Source: UBA10133 sp964348455
GTDB taxonomy: Bacteria; Patescibacteriota; Microgenomatia; UBA1400; MFAQ01
Assembly: GCA_964348455.1 (NCBI GenBank)
Contig: CAYGCQ010000002.1
Span: forward strand, 1-64,000
Direction: 5' to 3'
Length of the DNA stretch: 64,000 bases
The translations under genes were made by a program, and so were the position numbers. Shown here one piece after another: positions 8,717 to 15,377 of the stretch; within the stretch, counting starts at the first letter, position 1, and every line of letters begins with the position of its first letter. A model generated the notes under the pieces. It ran no database searches and was not told where the DNA came from. It was given only the letters and a program-made list of their open reading frames with translations.

Positions 8717-8798
8717 GTCACTCCGAGCATAGTCGAGGATTCTCCCTCCACTCACCACCCGTCATTGCGAATCTCGTAATCGAGCTGAAGCAATCTCC
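8717..8798. repeat. Two interspersed repeats (GTCACTCCGAGC and GTCATTGCGAAT types)
   Basis: Positions 8717-8750 read GTCACTCCGAGCATAGTCGA followed by GGATTCTCCCTCC, the same type as one unit in tatD. Positions 8761-8798 read GTCATTGCGAATCTCG, an inverted partner CGAGCTGAAG, then CAATCTC. The second unit supplies the last codons and stop of the next gene on the minus strand. Confidence 0.8.
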
Positions 8799-9160
8799 GA
8801 CCCTGAGTTTTCTTTTGGCTTCGATTTATACGCATACACCTCCCACGAAATCAGAAGTCCAAGAATGAGAACGCCATTCATCACAGTCCCTAGATCTAAA
8901 AATCTCATTTCCAGAAAAGCTATAACCCCAAGAGTCCATCGGAGTGCTCTCGATGCCGATAAAAACAGGATTGATAGTAACCAAAAAATTCCTCCCATTA
9001 CCAAAAGAGTCATGGGAAGGTAGCTACCAGGAAGTATAAAGTCACGAATGGTTTCCGGATCCACTCTCCAGATAGTCAGCCCAATTGCCAGCCAGTTTAT
9101 GACCGCAAAAAATACCAACCAACCATATCTTTTCTTCCGTCTATTTTTATTAATTTCCAT
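8762..9160 (-). CDS. Hypothetical membrane protein whose C-terminus is repeat-derived
   Basis: 132 residues with a basic N-terminus (NRRKKRYG) and four predicted hydrophobic helices (about 13-30, 46-66, 70-85, 93-112). I do not recognise the family. The last eleven residues (EIASARLRDSQ) and the stop codon come from an interspersed repeat at 8761-8798, so the ancestral C-terminus was probably replaced. Another repeat (9166-9199) lies just upstream of its start. No Shine-Dalgarno is visible. Confidence 0.55.
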   Translation of the reverse strand: MEINKNRRKKRYGWLVFFAVINWLAIGLTIWRVDPETIRDFILPGSYLPMTLLVMGGIFWLLSILFLSASRALRWTLGVIAFLEMRFLDLGTVMNGVLILGLLISWEVYAYKSKPKENSGSEIASARLRDSQ

Positions 9161-9165
9161 TCTGT

Positions 9166-9199
9166 GTCATTCCCGACCTGATCGGGAATCTATATAAAT
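9166..9199. repeat. Interspersed repeat, GTCATTCCCGAC family
   Basis: Third copy of the unit also at 6514-6547 and 8187-8220, with the same hairpin and an AATCTATATAAAT tail. It lies 6 bp upstream of the start of the minus-strand membrane gene. Confidence 0.85.
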
Positions 9200-9232
9200 A
9201 AATCCATATTCAATTTAACCACACTAAAGCTA

Positions 9233-9258
9233 TAAAAAAGAGGAGCCATAGGCTCCTC
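9233..9258 (-). terminator. Intrinsic terminator of the 67-aa membrane gene
   Basis: An 8-bp perfect stem GAGGAGCC/GGCTCCTC with loop ATA, followed on the minus strand by five T residues. It ends transcription of the gene at 9270-9473. Confidence 0.9.
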
Positions 9259-9269
9259 ACGAAACAGGG

Positions 9270-9473
9270 TTAAACATCCATTTGTAATGGGTCTTTAATT
9301 GCCGCTACAATCCCGGCGATAAAGAACAGCACATAGATCAAAACCGCGATACCTATAACAGCCGAGAGCTTGAGTGCAGTGAAGCTCATCACCACCAGTA
9401 GAATCGCGCCCACGAGTAGCCCCAAGATGACACCGGCAATGTTTCCAGCAACTACATACAACAATCTAACCAT
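9270..9473 (-). CDS. Small glycine-rich two-helix membrane protein
   Basis: 67 residues starting MVRLLYVVAGN. The ATG at 9473 is chosen because GGAGGA lies directly upstream. Two long hydrophobic helices have small-residue spacing (AGNIAGVILGLLVG and IAGIVAA), and the protein ends with a short charged tail. It is a single-gene unit with a consensus promoter (9521-9549) and its own terminator (9233-9258). Function unknown: the size and Gly zipper would suit a small membrane-stress protein, a holin-like protein or a type I toxin, but nothing proves any of these. Confidence 0.75.
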   Translation of the reverse strand: MVRLLYVVAGNIAGVILGLLVGAILLVVMSFTALKLSAVIGIAVLIYVLFFIAGIVAAIKDPLQMDV

Positions 9474-9520
9474 TCTTCCTCCTTCGAACCAAAAATATTT
9501 GAAACGTACTTCCACATTAC

Positions 9521-9549
9521 ATTATAAGATTATTTCGTTAAGCTGTCAA
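9521..9549 (-). promoter_or_regulatory. Consensus sigma-70-type promoter
   Basis: The minus strand reads TTGACA, 17 bp, TATAAT: a perfect match at the optimal spacing. It drives the 67-aa membrane protein gene, leaving a leader of about 40 nt with a strong Shine-Dalgarno. Confidence 0.9.
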
Positions 9550-9595
9550 TTCCAATCTTCGTGTTATCTTCGCCTAAATAGTTTAGAATGGAGTT

Positions 9596-10582
9596 ATGTC
9601 CTCAGACACGCTCATTATTCTTGTCTTCCTGGCCGTAGGCCTTTTCGTCGTCTATCTCATGCTCAAACAGAAGCTGGAAGCTCAAAAAACCGACCCTACA
9701 CTCAATGCCTGGCTCAAGTCCTTGCAACAGTCCTTCGACACTACCAACAGAAACACCACCTCATCTCTACAGCAAAACTACCGCGAACTATTCTCCCGTC
9801 TTGACCAAGCTACAGCCGTTATCTCAGATCTAAAGAAGGAAGCCGGCGCTTTCGGTGAAGTTAGTCGCTCTATGAAAGACCTTCAAGACTATCTCAAGTC
9901 ACCCAAGCTCCGTGGCAACATTGGTGAACAAGTCCTGAAAGACCTTATTAGTCAAATGTTTCCCAAAAATAGCTTCCATCTTCAATATCATTTTAAGGGA
10001 GGCTCCATAGTTGACGCCGCTATCAAAACCCAGGCTGGTATTCTCCCTATTGATTCCAAATTCCCTATGGAAAATTTCCAGAAAATTTATTCTGCAACTA
10101 CTACACTAGAAAAATCTTCCGCTAGAACCGCTTTTATTAGAGACGTAAAGAAACATATCAAAGACATTTCTGGAAAATACATCCTTCCCGAAGAGGGCAC
10201 ATTGGACTTTGCCCTTATGTATATTCCTTCCGAAAGCATCTACTACGAAATAGTTAGTGAGCAGGAACTTCTCGATCTCGCACGCGAGTATCGTGTTTAC
10301 CCGGTTTCACCTACCACTCTCTATGCCCACCTCCAAACCATCCTCCTTTCTCTCGAGGGCCAGAAAATTGCGGGTAAAACTTCTGAAGTTTTCACTATTC
10401 TCAGAGCAGTTCAGAAAGACTACGAAAAATTAAACGAAAACTTTTCCCTTTTGGGAAAGCATCTTACAAATGCCTATAATTCCATGAACTCTACTTCTCA
10501 AACTATGAATCAAATAGGGAACAAGTTAGACTCCGCTCGTCAACTAAAATCCGGCCTCGACTCCATTGATAAAGAATTATAG
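9596..10582 (+). CDS. rmuC: RmuC-family DNA recombination protein
   Basis: 328 residues. One N-terminal membrane helix (TLIILVFLAVGLFVVYLML) is followed by a coiled coil (about 25-90). The RmuC core then reads KLRGNIGEQVLKDLI, DAAIKTQAGILPIDSKFP (nuclease-like fold) and DFALMYIPSES. RmuC limits inverted-repeat recombination and may be a membrane-tethered nuclease. A -10 (TAGAAT, 9584-9589) ends 6 nt before the ATG with no Shine-Dalgarno. It is short compared with the E. coli protein (475 aa), mostly in the coiled-coil part. Confidence 0.92.
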   Translation: MSSDTLIILVFLAVGLFVVYLMLKQKLEAQKTDPTLNAWLKSLQQSFDTTNRNTTSSLQQNYRELFSRLDQATAVISDLKKEAGAFGEVSRSMKDLQDYLKSPKLRGNIGEQVLKDLISQMFPKNSFHLQYHFKGGSIVDAAIKTQAGILPIDSKFPMENFQKIYSATTTLEKSSARTAFIRDVKKHIKDISGKYILPEEGTLDFALMYIPSESIYYEIVSEQELLDLAREYRVYPVSPTTLYAHLQTILLSLEGQKIAGKTSEVFTILRAVQKDYEKLNENFSLLGKHLTNAYNSMNSTSQTMNQIGNKLDSARQLKSGLDSIDKEL

Positions 10583-10584
10583 AT

Positions 10585-10720
10585 GTCTTTCCGAGCCAGC
10601 ATGTGCGAGTCGAGGAACCTCCCTCCACCCCTTGTCATTCCGGTTGTCATCCCCGATCGGAGAGTCGCCTGGGAGACCCTGAGTGGGCCGCTGGTACCCG
10701 TAGGAGTAACTCTATATAAA
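10585..10720. repeat. Interspersed repeat remnants downstream of rmuC
   Basis: Contains CTTTCCGAGCCAGC...GTCGAGGAACCTCCCTCC (a variant of the GTCATTCCGAGG type), then GTCATTCCGG and GTCATCCCCGATCGG units. They are more divergent than the copies at 6.5-9.2 kb. No gene is seen here. Confidence 0.65.
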
Positions 10721-10918
10721 TTAATCCATCTCCCCCCTTTTCCATTTTCCTCTGATATCTTTATCCAGCTCCTCTTTCGTCATCTCCTTTTCATCAGGGT
10801 GCCTTAGTTCATTGTGAGCTTTAGCTTCTTCAATCATACTTTTCATACCCTCTTTATCATCTTTGCCACTGACAGAAATTTCCTTTGCACAATACCCACA
10901 ATTTATAGAGTACTTCAT
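10721..10918 (-). CDS. Small DUF1059-like cysteine protein
   Basis: 65 residues from the ATG at 10918 (MKYSINCGYCAKEISV). A CxxC pair near the N-terminus, acidic helices, and AHNELRHP with two histidines resemble small DUF1059-type proteins that may bind metal, though this is a weak match. The start is supported by a promoter ending 6 nt upstream. A longer reading to 10999 would run through the terminator of the neighbouring gene and is unlikely. The C-terminus is highly charged (KWKRGEMD). Confidence 0.6.
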   Translation of the reverse strand: MKYSINCGYCAKEISVSGKDDKEGMKSMIEEAKAHNELRHPDEKEMTKEELDKDIRGKWKRGEMD

Positions 10919-10924
10919 ATATTT

Positions 10925-10953
10925 ATTATGTAAGAAAAACTCCATTTCGTCAA
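10925..10953 (-). promoter_or_regulatory. Promoter of the DUF1059-like gene
   Basis: The minus strand has TTGACG, 17 bp, CATAAT. The -10 ends 6 nt before the ATG, so transcription should start at or near the first codon. Confidence 0.7.
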
Positions 10954-10963
10954 ATTTACGCGT

Positions 10964-10988
10964 AAAAAAACCCCGCATTTCTGCGGGG
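10964..10988 (-). terminator. Intrinsic terminator of the 62-aa membrane gene
   Basis: Stem CCCCGC/GCGGGG with a six-base loop and a run of seven A on the plus strand, i.e. T on the minus transcript. It sits 7 bp beyond the stop of the gene at 10996-11184. Confidence 0.9.
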
Positions 10989-10995
10989 TTTGAAA

Positions 10996-11184
10996 TCACA
11001 TTACACCGTTATAAAATGTCACCCAGAGGCCAAGTAGGCCTCCAAGAACTCCACCAGAGTAGAAATACACTCCGACGGAGGCTGCTGGGGCCAGTGACCC
11101 ACAAAAGGCTCCCACCAAAAAAAAGCAAATGGTGGTAATTACCACCCTAGCTATGCTTCTCAAGAAAAACGTATCAAAATTCAT
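10996..11184 (-). CDS. Small glycine-rich membrane protein
   Basis: 62 residues with two hydrophobic helices. The second, SGGVLGGLLGLWV, has closely spaced glycines. AAGGAG is placed 7 nt before the ATG. A promoter (11222-11250) and terminator (10964-10988) make it a self-contained unit. No family recognised; a role in the inner membrane is all that can be said. Confidence 0.7.
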   Translation of the reverse strand: MNFDTFFLRSIARVVITTICFFLVGAFCGSLAPAASVGVYFYSGGVLGGLLGLWVTFYNGVM

Positions 11185-11221
11185 AATCAGTCTCCTTTAT
11201 GCAAATGTGCGATCTTGTATC

Positions 11222-11250
11222 ATTATACCCCATAACAAAGAACTTGTCTA
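11222..11250 (-). promoter_or_regulatory. Promoter of the 62-aa membrane gene
   Basis: TAGACA, 17 bp, TATAAT on the minus strand. It overlaps the stop codon of the upstream 60-aa gene by three bases, so the two genes are packed but separately promoted. Confidence 0.8.
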
Positions 11251-11430
11251 CTTGAACTGAAACATACACCCAAGACCTAGGCCAACAATGGAGATTAGGC
11301 ACCAAACAAGGCTTCCTATCATCAGAGCCATCATCTCGGTCATTCCCATCAGTCCTAGCCCCCAAACCGCCAGCCATCCAAGAATCAGACCAACAATCAT
11401 GCCTCCGAAAGTATATCCAAGTAGCTTCAT
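11248..11430 (-). CDS. Small glycine-rich membrane protein
   Basis: 60 residues, almost entirely hydrophobic: GGMIVGLILGWLAVWG and a second helix SLVWCLISIVGLGLG. AAGGAG lies 7 nt before the ATG. It is the third tiny Gly-rich membrane protein within 2 kb and resembles the other two in style more than in sequence. No terminator is visible after it; the next promoter overlaps its stop. Function unknown. Confidence 0.7.
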   Translation of the reverse strand: MKLLGYTFGGMIVGLILGWLAVWGLGLMGMTEMMALMIGSLVWCLISIVGLGLGCMFQFK

Positions 11431-11468
11431 GGCGTCTCCTTTAGAGATTTAAAGTTCTAACCCATATT

Positions 11469-12506
11469 CTACTCCATATCCCCAAAAGGGTCTTCTATGT
11501 CTATATATCCGGCCTCCACATCGCCCACTCCTACGTATAGCTGATACAGACCATTTTCCAGAGGCACAAGCCCACCGCTATAGATTACACTTCCCAACTG
11601 AGGCAGTTTTGCTTCTAGCTTGGGGAACTGCTCTGCTGTCGCTACAATCTTTAATCCTCTAACGGACATCGTCTCCGGGTCGAAAACAAATGCAATTGGG
11701 AAGTAATTTTTTTTAATTCCATCAGGGCCAAAATCGGCAATATGACCTAGCACATTCATTTTTCCGTCAGGTCGAACTTTTATTTCATTTATCCCTCCCC
11801 ATTCATTTTCACCCTTTAGCCTTTCCAAGAAAATATCCTCAATCAGAGTCTTAATATCTGGATTTTCTGCTTGTTTAGTTAGCGAATCTTCGAGTTCGTC
11901 AAGATTACTTATTTCAAAATATCCGATACTCCCACGACCACCAAAATCTCCCTGAGGTCTAGTAAAGACACCAATCTTCCCGTTTGCTCTCTGGACTATT
12001 CGAATACCTTTCATCTTATTAGGACCAACCGCGAAAGTCGGAGTCTCTCCTTCAAGATCCTTAACATCTTCCGAGAAAGAATTCTTATATTTATAAAAGA
12101 CAGTTCGATATCCTTGATTTTCAGATCCTGGTATATCATATGTGTTTACACAACCAAAGACATTGAAGTCATTTATTACACCGCAATAGAAAGGATCTTG
12201 TGCATTCTGTATCTCTGGCCAGCCTTCAACTATATTCCACACCCCTTTTTCATTTTCCGTAAACAGTTTTATTGTGGAACCCCTCTCGGACTTTTTATCT
12301 TCAACTCTAGCAAGAAGGTAAAGTTTTTCTTCAATAATCATTGGAGAAGGGTTGTACACACTTAGCTCTTCAGAGTTTTCTCCAAGATTAAATTCTAGAA
12401 ATTTACCTTGAGGTAAATTTTCTTTCTCACTTAGCTTTATCAATAAATTTTGAATTCCCGGAGCCCCGGATTCGCCAGGTTCTTGCTCGTTACTCTCTAT
12501 GCTCAT
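11469..12506 (-). CDS. DUF1861-like beta-propeller protein (GH130-related fold, probable)
   Basis: 345 residues with no signal peptide. Repeated beta-strand blocks include LYLLARVEDK, NAQDPFYCGVINDFNVFG, GKIGVFTRPQGDFGGRG and PQLGSVIYSGGLVPL. QDPF followed by a VFG strand and a GGRG-type strand recall DUF1861 and the five-bladed propellers of mannoside phosphorylases (GH130). The fold assignment is moderate and the substrate unknown. A -10 TATACT (12513-12518) ends 6 nt before the ATG, another leaderless-type start. Confidence 0.6.
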   Translation of the reverse strand: MSIESNEQEPGESGAPGIQNLLIKLSEKENLPQGKFLEFNLGENSEELSVYNPSPMIIEEKLYLLARVEDKKSERGSTIKLFTENEKGVWNIVEGWPEIQNAQDPFYCGVINDFNVFGCVNTYDIPGSENQGYRTVFYKYKNSFSEDVKDLEGETPTFAVGPNKMKGIRIVQRANGKIGVFTRPQGDFGGRGSIGYFEISNLDELEDSLTKQAENPDIKTLIEDIFLERLKGENEWGGINEIKVRPDGKMNVLGHIADFGPDGIKKNYFPIAFVFDPETMSVRGLKIVATAEQFPKLEAKLPQLGSVIYSGGLVPLENGLYQLYVGVGDVEAGYIDIEDPFGDME

Positions 12507-12586
12507 CTATAAAGTATAGGCTTTTAATTTATCTTTATACCTTCCTCATTGCTCCTAGATTTTCTGCAGCTAGTCTTTTTCCACAA

Positions 12587-12765
12587 AAAATGACGTCCTC
12601 CCCGCACAGACTCCGCTTCGCTCCGCATTGTACGGGGTTTCCTGACTGTATTTCATTTCATGCTACCAGCATATCATCGCCTTCGGCGACGACATGCTCT
12701 TCCCATTCATCCCCGCACAAGGTTTGAGTACAAACCCTTGTACGGGGTTTCCTGGGTACAAAAAA
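12587..12765 (-). mobile_element. 179-bp perfect duplicate element, copy 1 (three-hairpin, MITE-like)
   Basis: Identical base for base to 53655-53833 in inverted orientation. Read on the minus strand it starts in the T-tract of the upstream gene's terminator. It then has hairpin 1 (CCCCGTACAAGGGTTTG paired with CAAACCTTGTGCGGGG), hairpin 2 (GCATGTCGTCGCC paired with GGCGATGATATGC) and hairpin 3 (CCCCGTACAATGCGGA paired with TCTGTGCGGGG). Hairpins 1 and 3 share the lead CAGGAAACCCCGTACAA, so the element is a tandem of two related palindromes around a central one. It has no coding capacity. It may be a non-autonomous transposon of hairpin-ended type or a structured RNA; transposase not in the window. 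Confidence 0.8.
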
Positions 12766-12786
12766 GACTCGACATATTGTCGAGTC
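12760..12786 (-). terminator. Intrinsic terminator of the 115-aa gene, abutting the 179-bp element
   Basis: A 9-bp perfect stem GACTCGACA/TGTCGAGTC with a TAT loop, followed on the minus strand by six T. The T-tract is also the first part of the 179-bp element. Confidence 0.92.
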
Positions 12787-12809
12787 TTCATGACTACTTC
12801 CGGCATCAC

Positions 12810-13157
12810 CTAGGGAGAAGGTGTGGTGCACAAAGAAAGAAGGTAGTCGCGCCAGATATTTGTGCGAATCGAGCAGTCGCGGCCATCAGGAAGCTTGCGA
12901 AAGTAACCTTCCAAATAAACCCCGAGGTCACGCTCAAGGTCGAAGTGGTGTCCCTCAGATTCATCAAGAAGCTGGCGGACGATCTTGAGGTGCTCGTTGC
13001 ACAAGCTCCAGAAGCAATTACTTATGGTTTCGCGAGAAAAACTGATCTTCTCGAGAAAATGGGCACAATTGGGGCAGGTTTCCTGATACGAATGGTGCAG
13101 CTCTTCAGCCTTGCGGTGGATCTCGTAGATCCACAAAGTGCGGAAAGTGTTGTTCAT
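12810..13157 (-). CDS. Hypothetical cytosolic protein with CPNC motif
   Basis: 115 residues, not recognised. Predicted helical, with TCPNCAHFLEK near residue 28 and further cysteines (NCFWSLC) that could form a metal site with HHF. AAGGAG sits 6 nt before the ATG. It has a strong terminator and is preceded by a seven-codon ORF with its own Shine-Dalgarno. It is organised as a single-gene unit like the other Shine-Dalgarno-bearing genes here. Confidence 0.6.
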   Translation of the reverse strand: MNNTFRTLWIYEIHRKAEELHHSYQETCPNCAHFLEKISFSRETISNCFWSLCNEHLKIVRQLLDESEGHHFDLERDLGVYLEGYFRKLPDGRDCSIRTNIWRDYLLSLCTTPSP

Positions 13158-13186
13158 TAGTTCTCCTTTATGAGGGTTTACCTCAT

Positions 13187-13210
13187 TCAGAAGACGGAGC
13201 TTTTGCGCAT
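13187..13210 (-). CDS. Possible leader peptide ORF (7 codons)
   Basis: The minus strand has AAGGAG, 5 nt, then ATG CGC AAA AGC TCC GTC TTC TGA, giving MRKSSVF. It ends 29 nt before the start of the 115-aa gene on the same transcript. The strong ribosome site makes translation plausible; a regulatory role is a guess. Confidence 0.3.
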   Translation of the reverse strand: MRKSSVF

Positions 13211-13307
13211 GTTTTCTCCTTCGATTATTGTGTTAAAGAATAGACTATTGTCTCACAAACACCCTCAAAAGTCAACACTATAGGGCTGGTGTTGTATAAT
13301 ATAAGAT

Positions 13308-14312
13308 ATGACTGTGACCGAAACTGTCGACCGTCCGGCCTACGAACAAATTCAAAAGCAATTTGGAGAAGTTGCCGAAAGGCTAGACAGACAAGAATAT
13401 TTTGAGGTGGTAAGAGAAATTGAGCTCCAAATCGAGGGCAAATTCGCTGATGGCATGTCAATAATACCCCTAGATGACAAAGAGAGCTTTGGCGATATCG
13501 ACATGGTAATAATCTGGGACAAATCCCAAGAAGAATCCGGGGAAGACTACTTTAGAGAGATATTTGGTGAAAAAGTAATTAGCTATACCCACTTAAAAAA
13601 TAACAAAATGGACTCACTCCTGCTTCGCCTGAATTCCGGAAAAGTTGCTCAAGTAGACTTTGCTAGAACAAAGAACGAGATTGAATTTCAGGCCAAGATG
13701 ATTCACGCATCCATGGGTCACTCCTCGGCAGTAATAGGGACATTGGCGTTGGCAAACGGTTACAAATTTGCTCAAGACGGTCTTTACAAACGGCATTTTG
13801 ATAAGCAAGGACAGTCTCATGATATTTTAATAACTCAAGATTTACTACTGGCCATGGAAATGCTGGGGTTTGAACCGAACAAATGGATAGATGCCAAAAA
13901 TATCGACGATATTGTTGATCTAGTTTCATCTTCGCGTTTCTTTAACAATAAATATTTTGACAAAGAAACCATGAAACACAAGCGCCGCAAGGCAATTTCC
14001 AAGAGGAGCATCCAAGACTATATGTACACTCGACTGGCCAAGTGCGAATCTGCCGCAGATTGTTTGGACCAAGAGTCATATTTCAGAGAGAAATTTTCCG
14101 AATACCAGGAGTTAGTTGAAGAACAAATTGCTTTGCTGGATATCAAAAAGAAAGGTGTAGGAATAAACGGAGACACCGTGATAGAAGCATTCGGGATTCC
14201 CCCTTCTAAAGTAGTTGGTGAAATCCTCAAATACATTAGAGCCAACTATCCGGACGCCGAAACAATCTCAGACGAGATGAGAGATAAAGTTCAGCAGCAC
14301 TTGGGCTTATAA
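13308..14312 (+). CDS. Pol beta-superfamily nucleotidyltransferase with CCA-enzyme-like tail
   Basis: 334 residues. SFGDIDMVII (about 60-69) supplies the two metal-binding aspartates of the nucleotidyltransferase fold, and VAQVDFAR gives the third acidic residue (about 116). The middle region is helical. The tail GINGDTVIEAFGIPPSK...VGEILKYI (about 283-308) resembles the C-terminal helical repeat of tRNA nucleotidyltransferases. It could be a CCA-adding-like enzyme or another NMP transferase; the classical RRD-type nucleotide motif is not evident, so its role in tRNA is open. TATAAT (13295-13300) ends 7 nt before the ATG. A decayed copy of its last codons lies at 15939-16016. Confidence 0.65.
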   Translation: MTVTETVDRPAYEQIQKQFGEVAERLDRQEYFEVVREIELQIEGKFADGMSIIPLDDKESFGDIDMVIIWDKSQEESGEDYFREIFGEKVISYTHLKNNKMDSLLLRLNSGKVAQVDFARTKNEIEFQAKMIHASMGHSSAVIGTLALANGYKFAQDGLYKRHFDKQGQSHDILITQDLLLAMEMLGFEPNKWIDAKNIDDIVDLVSSSRFFNNKYFDKETMKHKRRKAISKRSIQDYMYTRLAKCESAADCLDQESYFREKFSEYQELVEEQIALLDIKKKGVGINGDTVIEAFGIPPSKVVGEILKYIRANYPDAETISDEMRDKVQQHLGL

Positions 14313-14345
14313 ACTAGTCTAAGTAAGTTATTGAGGAAGTCACCA

Positions 14346-14370
14346 ACCTTCAAGGAGACTCCTTGAAGGT
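14346..14370. terminator. Perfect palindrome between convergent genes (possible bidirectional terminator)
   Basis: Arms ACCTTCAAGGAG and CTCCTTGAAGGT with a one-base centre. It lies between the convergent nucleotidyltransferase and Ldh2 genes, where a two-way terminator is expected. Neither side has a strong T-run, so termination strength is uncertain. Confidence 0.5.
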
Positions 14371-14392
14371 GCCTCACCTATTCCTTCTTATC

Positions 14393-15373
14393 CTACACTC
14401 CCGCCTCGGTAAGCTGGGCTAGCAAATTATCTTCCACATCAATCTCTCCATCATCCAAAACTTTCTTGTAGAAAATATTACCTCTTTCTCCCGGTACCAG
14501 TATTTCATCTACTCCACTTAGTTTCCTGGCCGACTTAATTCTCTTGATGATTGATGTAACTTCTTTGGTAAATCTTTCTTTAGATGTGAGTATCTCCGGA
14601 TCAATTGCCATTACCAAGTTTCCTGCATTGTCGCTATCATTATCAAACGAATCTGCTCCCACGAGAGCTCCCGCCATTATCTGTACCACCAGTGCCAGGC
14701 CGGATCCTTTGTGTCCGCCAAAAGTTTTAATCGCCCCCGCCATAATCTCTGCCGGACTGGTAGTAGGGTTTCCATCCTTGTCATATCCCAAGCCCTCAGG
14801 AACATCTCTCCCGGCTGTCTTTGCTTCTATTAGACCGTAGTATGCAATTGCAGAGGTGGACATATCCAGGATGATTGGGTCGGACTCTGTAGGAATTCCG
14901 TAAGCCATTGGATTTGTACAATACTTCGCTTCGGTTGAACCATGTGGTGCTGTAGTCTGAAACGGGGCAGATGCAAAGGCAACTCCTATTAGCCCCTCCT
15001 TCGCAATTTTATTTACATAGTAACCAATCGCCCCGGTCGACTCTGTCGCATTGAAGTTTCCGACAATTCCAATACCGGAGATTTTAGCTTTCTCAATTGC
15101 TATATCTGTTATCTGATCCATTACGATAATTGCATGAGTTTTATTTCCATCAACTAGAGATGAGACTGGGGTATCCTTCACTATTTTTGGAGTCCCGGCA
15201 GCATCTCTCTTTGGAATACCATTACCAATTAGTTTCACCACTCCCTGGCTGTTTCCTCTTAGCTGAGCATACAGAAGAACTTTCTTAATGATCGAGGATT
15301 CTTTTTCATCATAACCCTGCTTGATTAGAGCCTTTTCAGTCAGTACTTCCAGTTCAGAAACTTTTATTTTCAT
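14393..15373 (-). CDS. Malate/L-lactate dehydrogenase family (Ldh2) NAD(P)-dependent oxidoreductase
   Basis: 326 residues of the Ldh2/ureidoglycolate dehydrogenase fold, which differs from classical Rossmann lactate dehydrogenases. Family features: TAPHGSTEAKYCTNPMAYG with ILDMSTSAIAYYG, and the C-terminal GGHKGSGLALVVQIMAGAL. Members reduce 2-oxo acids or oxidise 2-hydroxy acids; the substrate is not readable. It is slightly shorter than the usual 340-360. A -10 TACAAT (15380-15385) ends 6 nt before the ATG and overlaps the stop of the upstream GNAT gene. Confidence 0.9.
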   Translation of the reverse strand: MKIKVSELEVLTEKALIKQGYDEKESSIIKKVLLYAQLRGNSQGVVKLIGNGIPKRDAAGTPKIVKDTPVSSLVDGNKTHAIIVMDQITDIAIEKAKISGIGIVGNFNATESTGAIGYYVNKIAKEGLIGVAFASAPFQTTAPHGSTEAKYCTNPMAYGIPTESDPIILDMSTSAIAYYGLIEAKTAGRDVPEGLGYDKDGNPTTSPAEIMAGAIKTFGGHKGSGLALVVQIMAGALVGADSFDNDSDNAGNLVMAIDPEILTSKERFTKEVTSIIKRIKSARKLSGVDEILVPGERGNIFYKKVLDDGEIDVEDNLLAQLTEAGV

Positions 15374-15377
15374 ACTG

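Noticed and set aside
7997..8798. CRISPR-like array from the many GTCATT repeats
   Set aside because: Units differ in sequence and length, are unevenly spaced, lie in both orientations and have no spacers of constant size. No cas genes are present.
12660..13160. A 166-codon plus-strand ORF whose first 36 residues equal those of an ORF at 53760-53440
   Set aside because: The shared part is simply the 179-bp duplicate read in one frame. The rest runs antisense through an unrelated gene, there is no ribosome site, and the continuation differs between copies.
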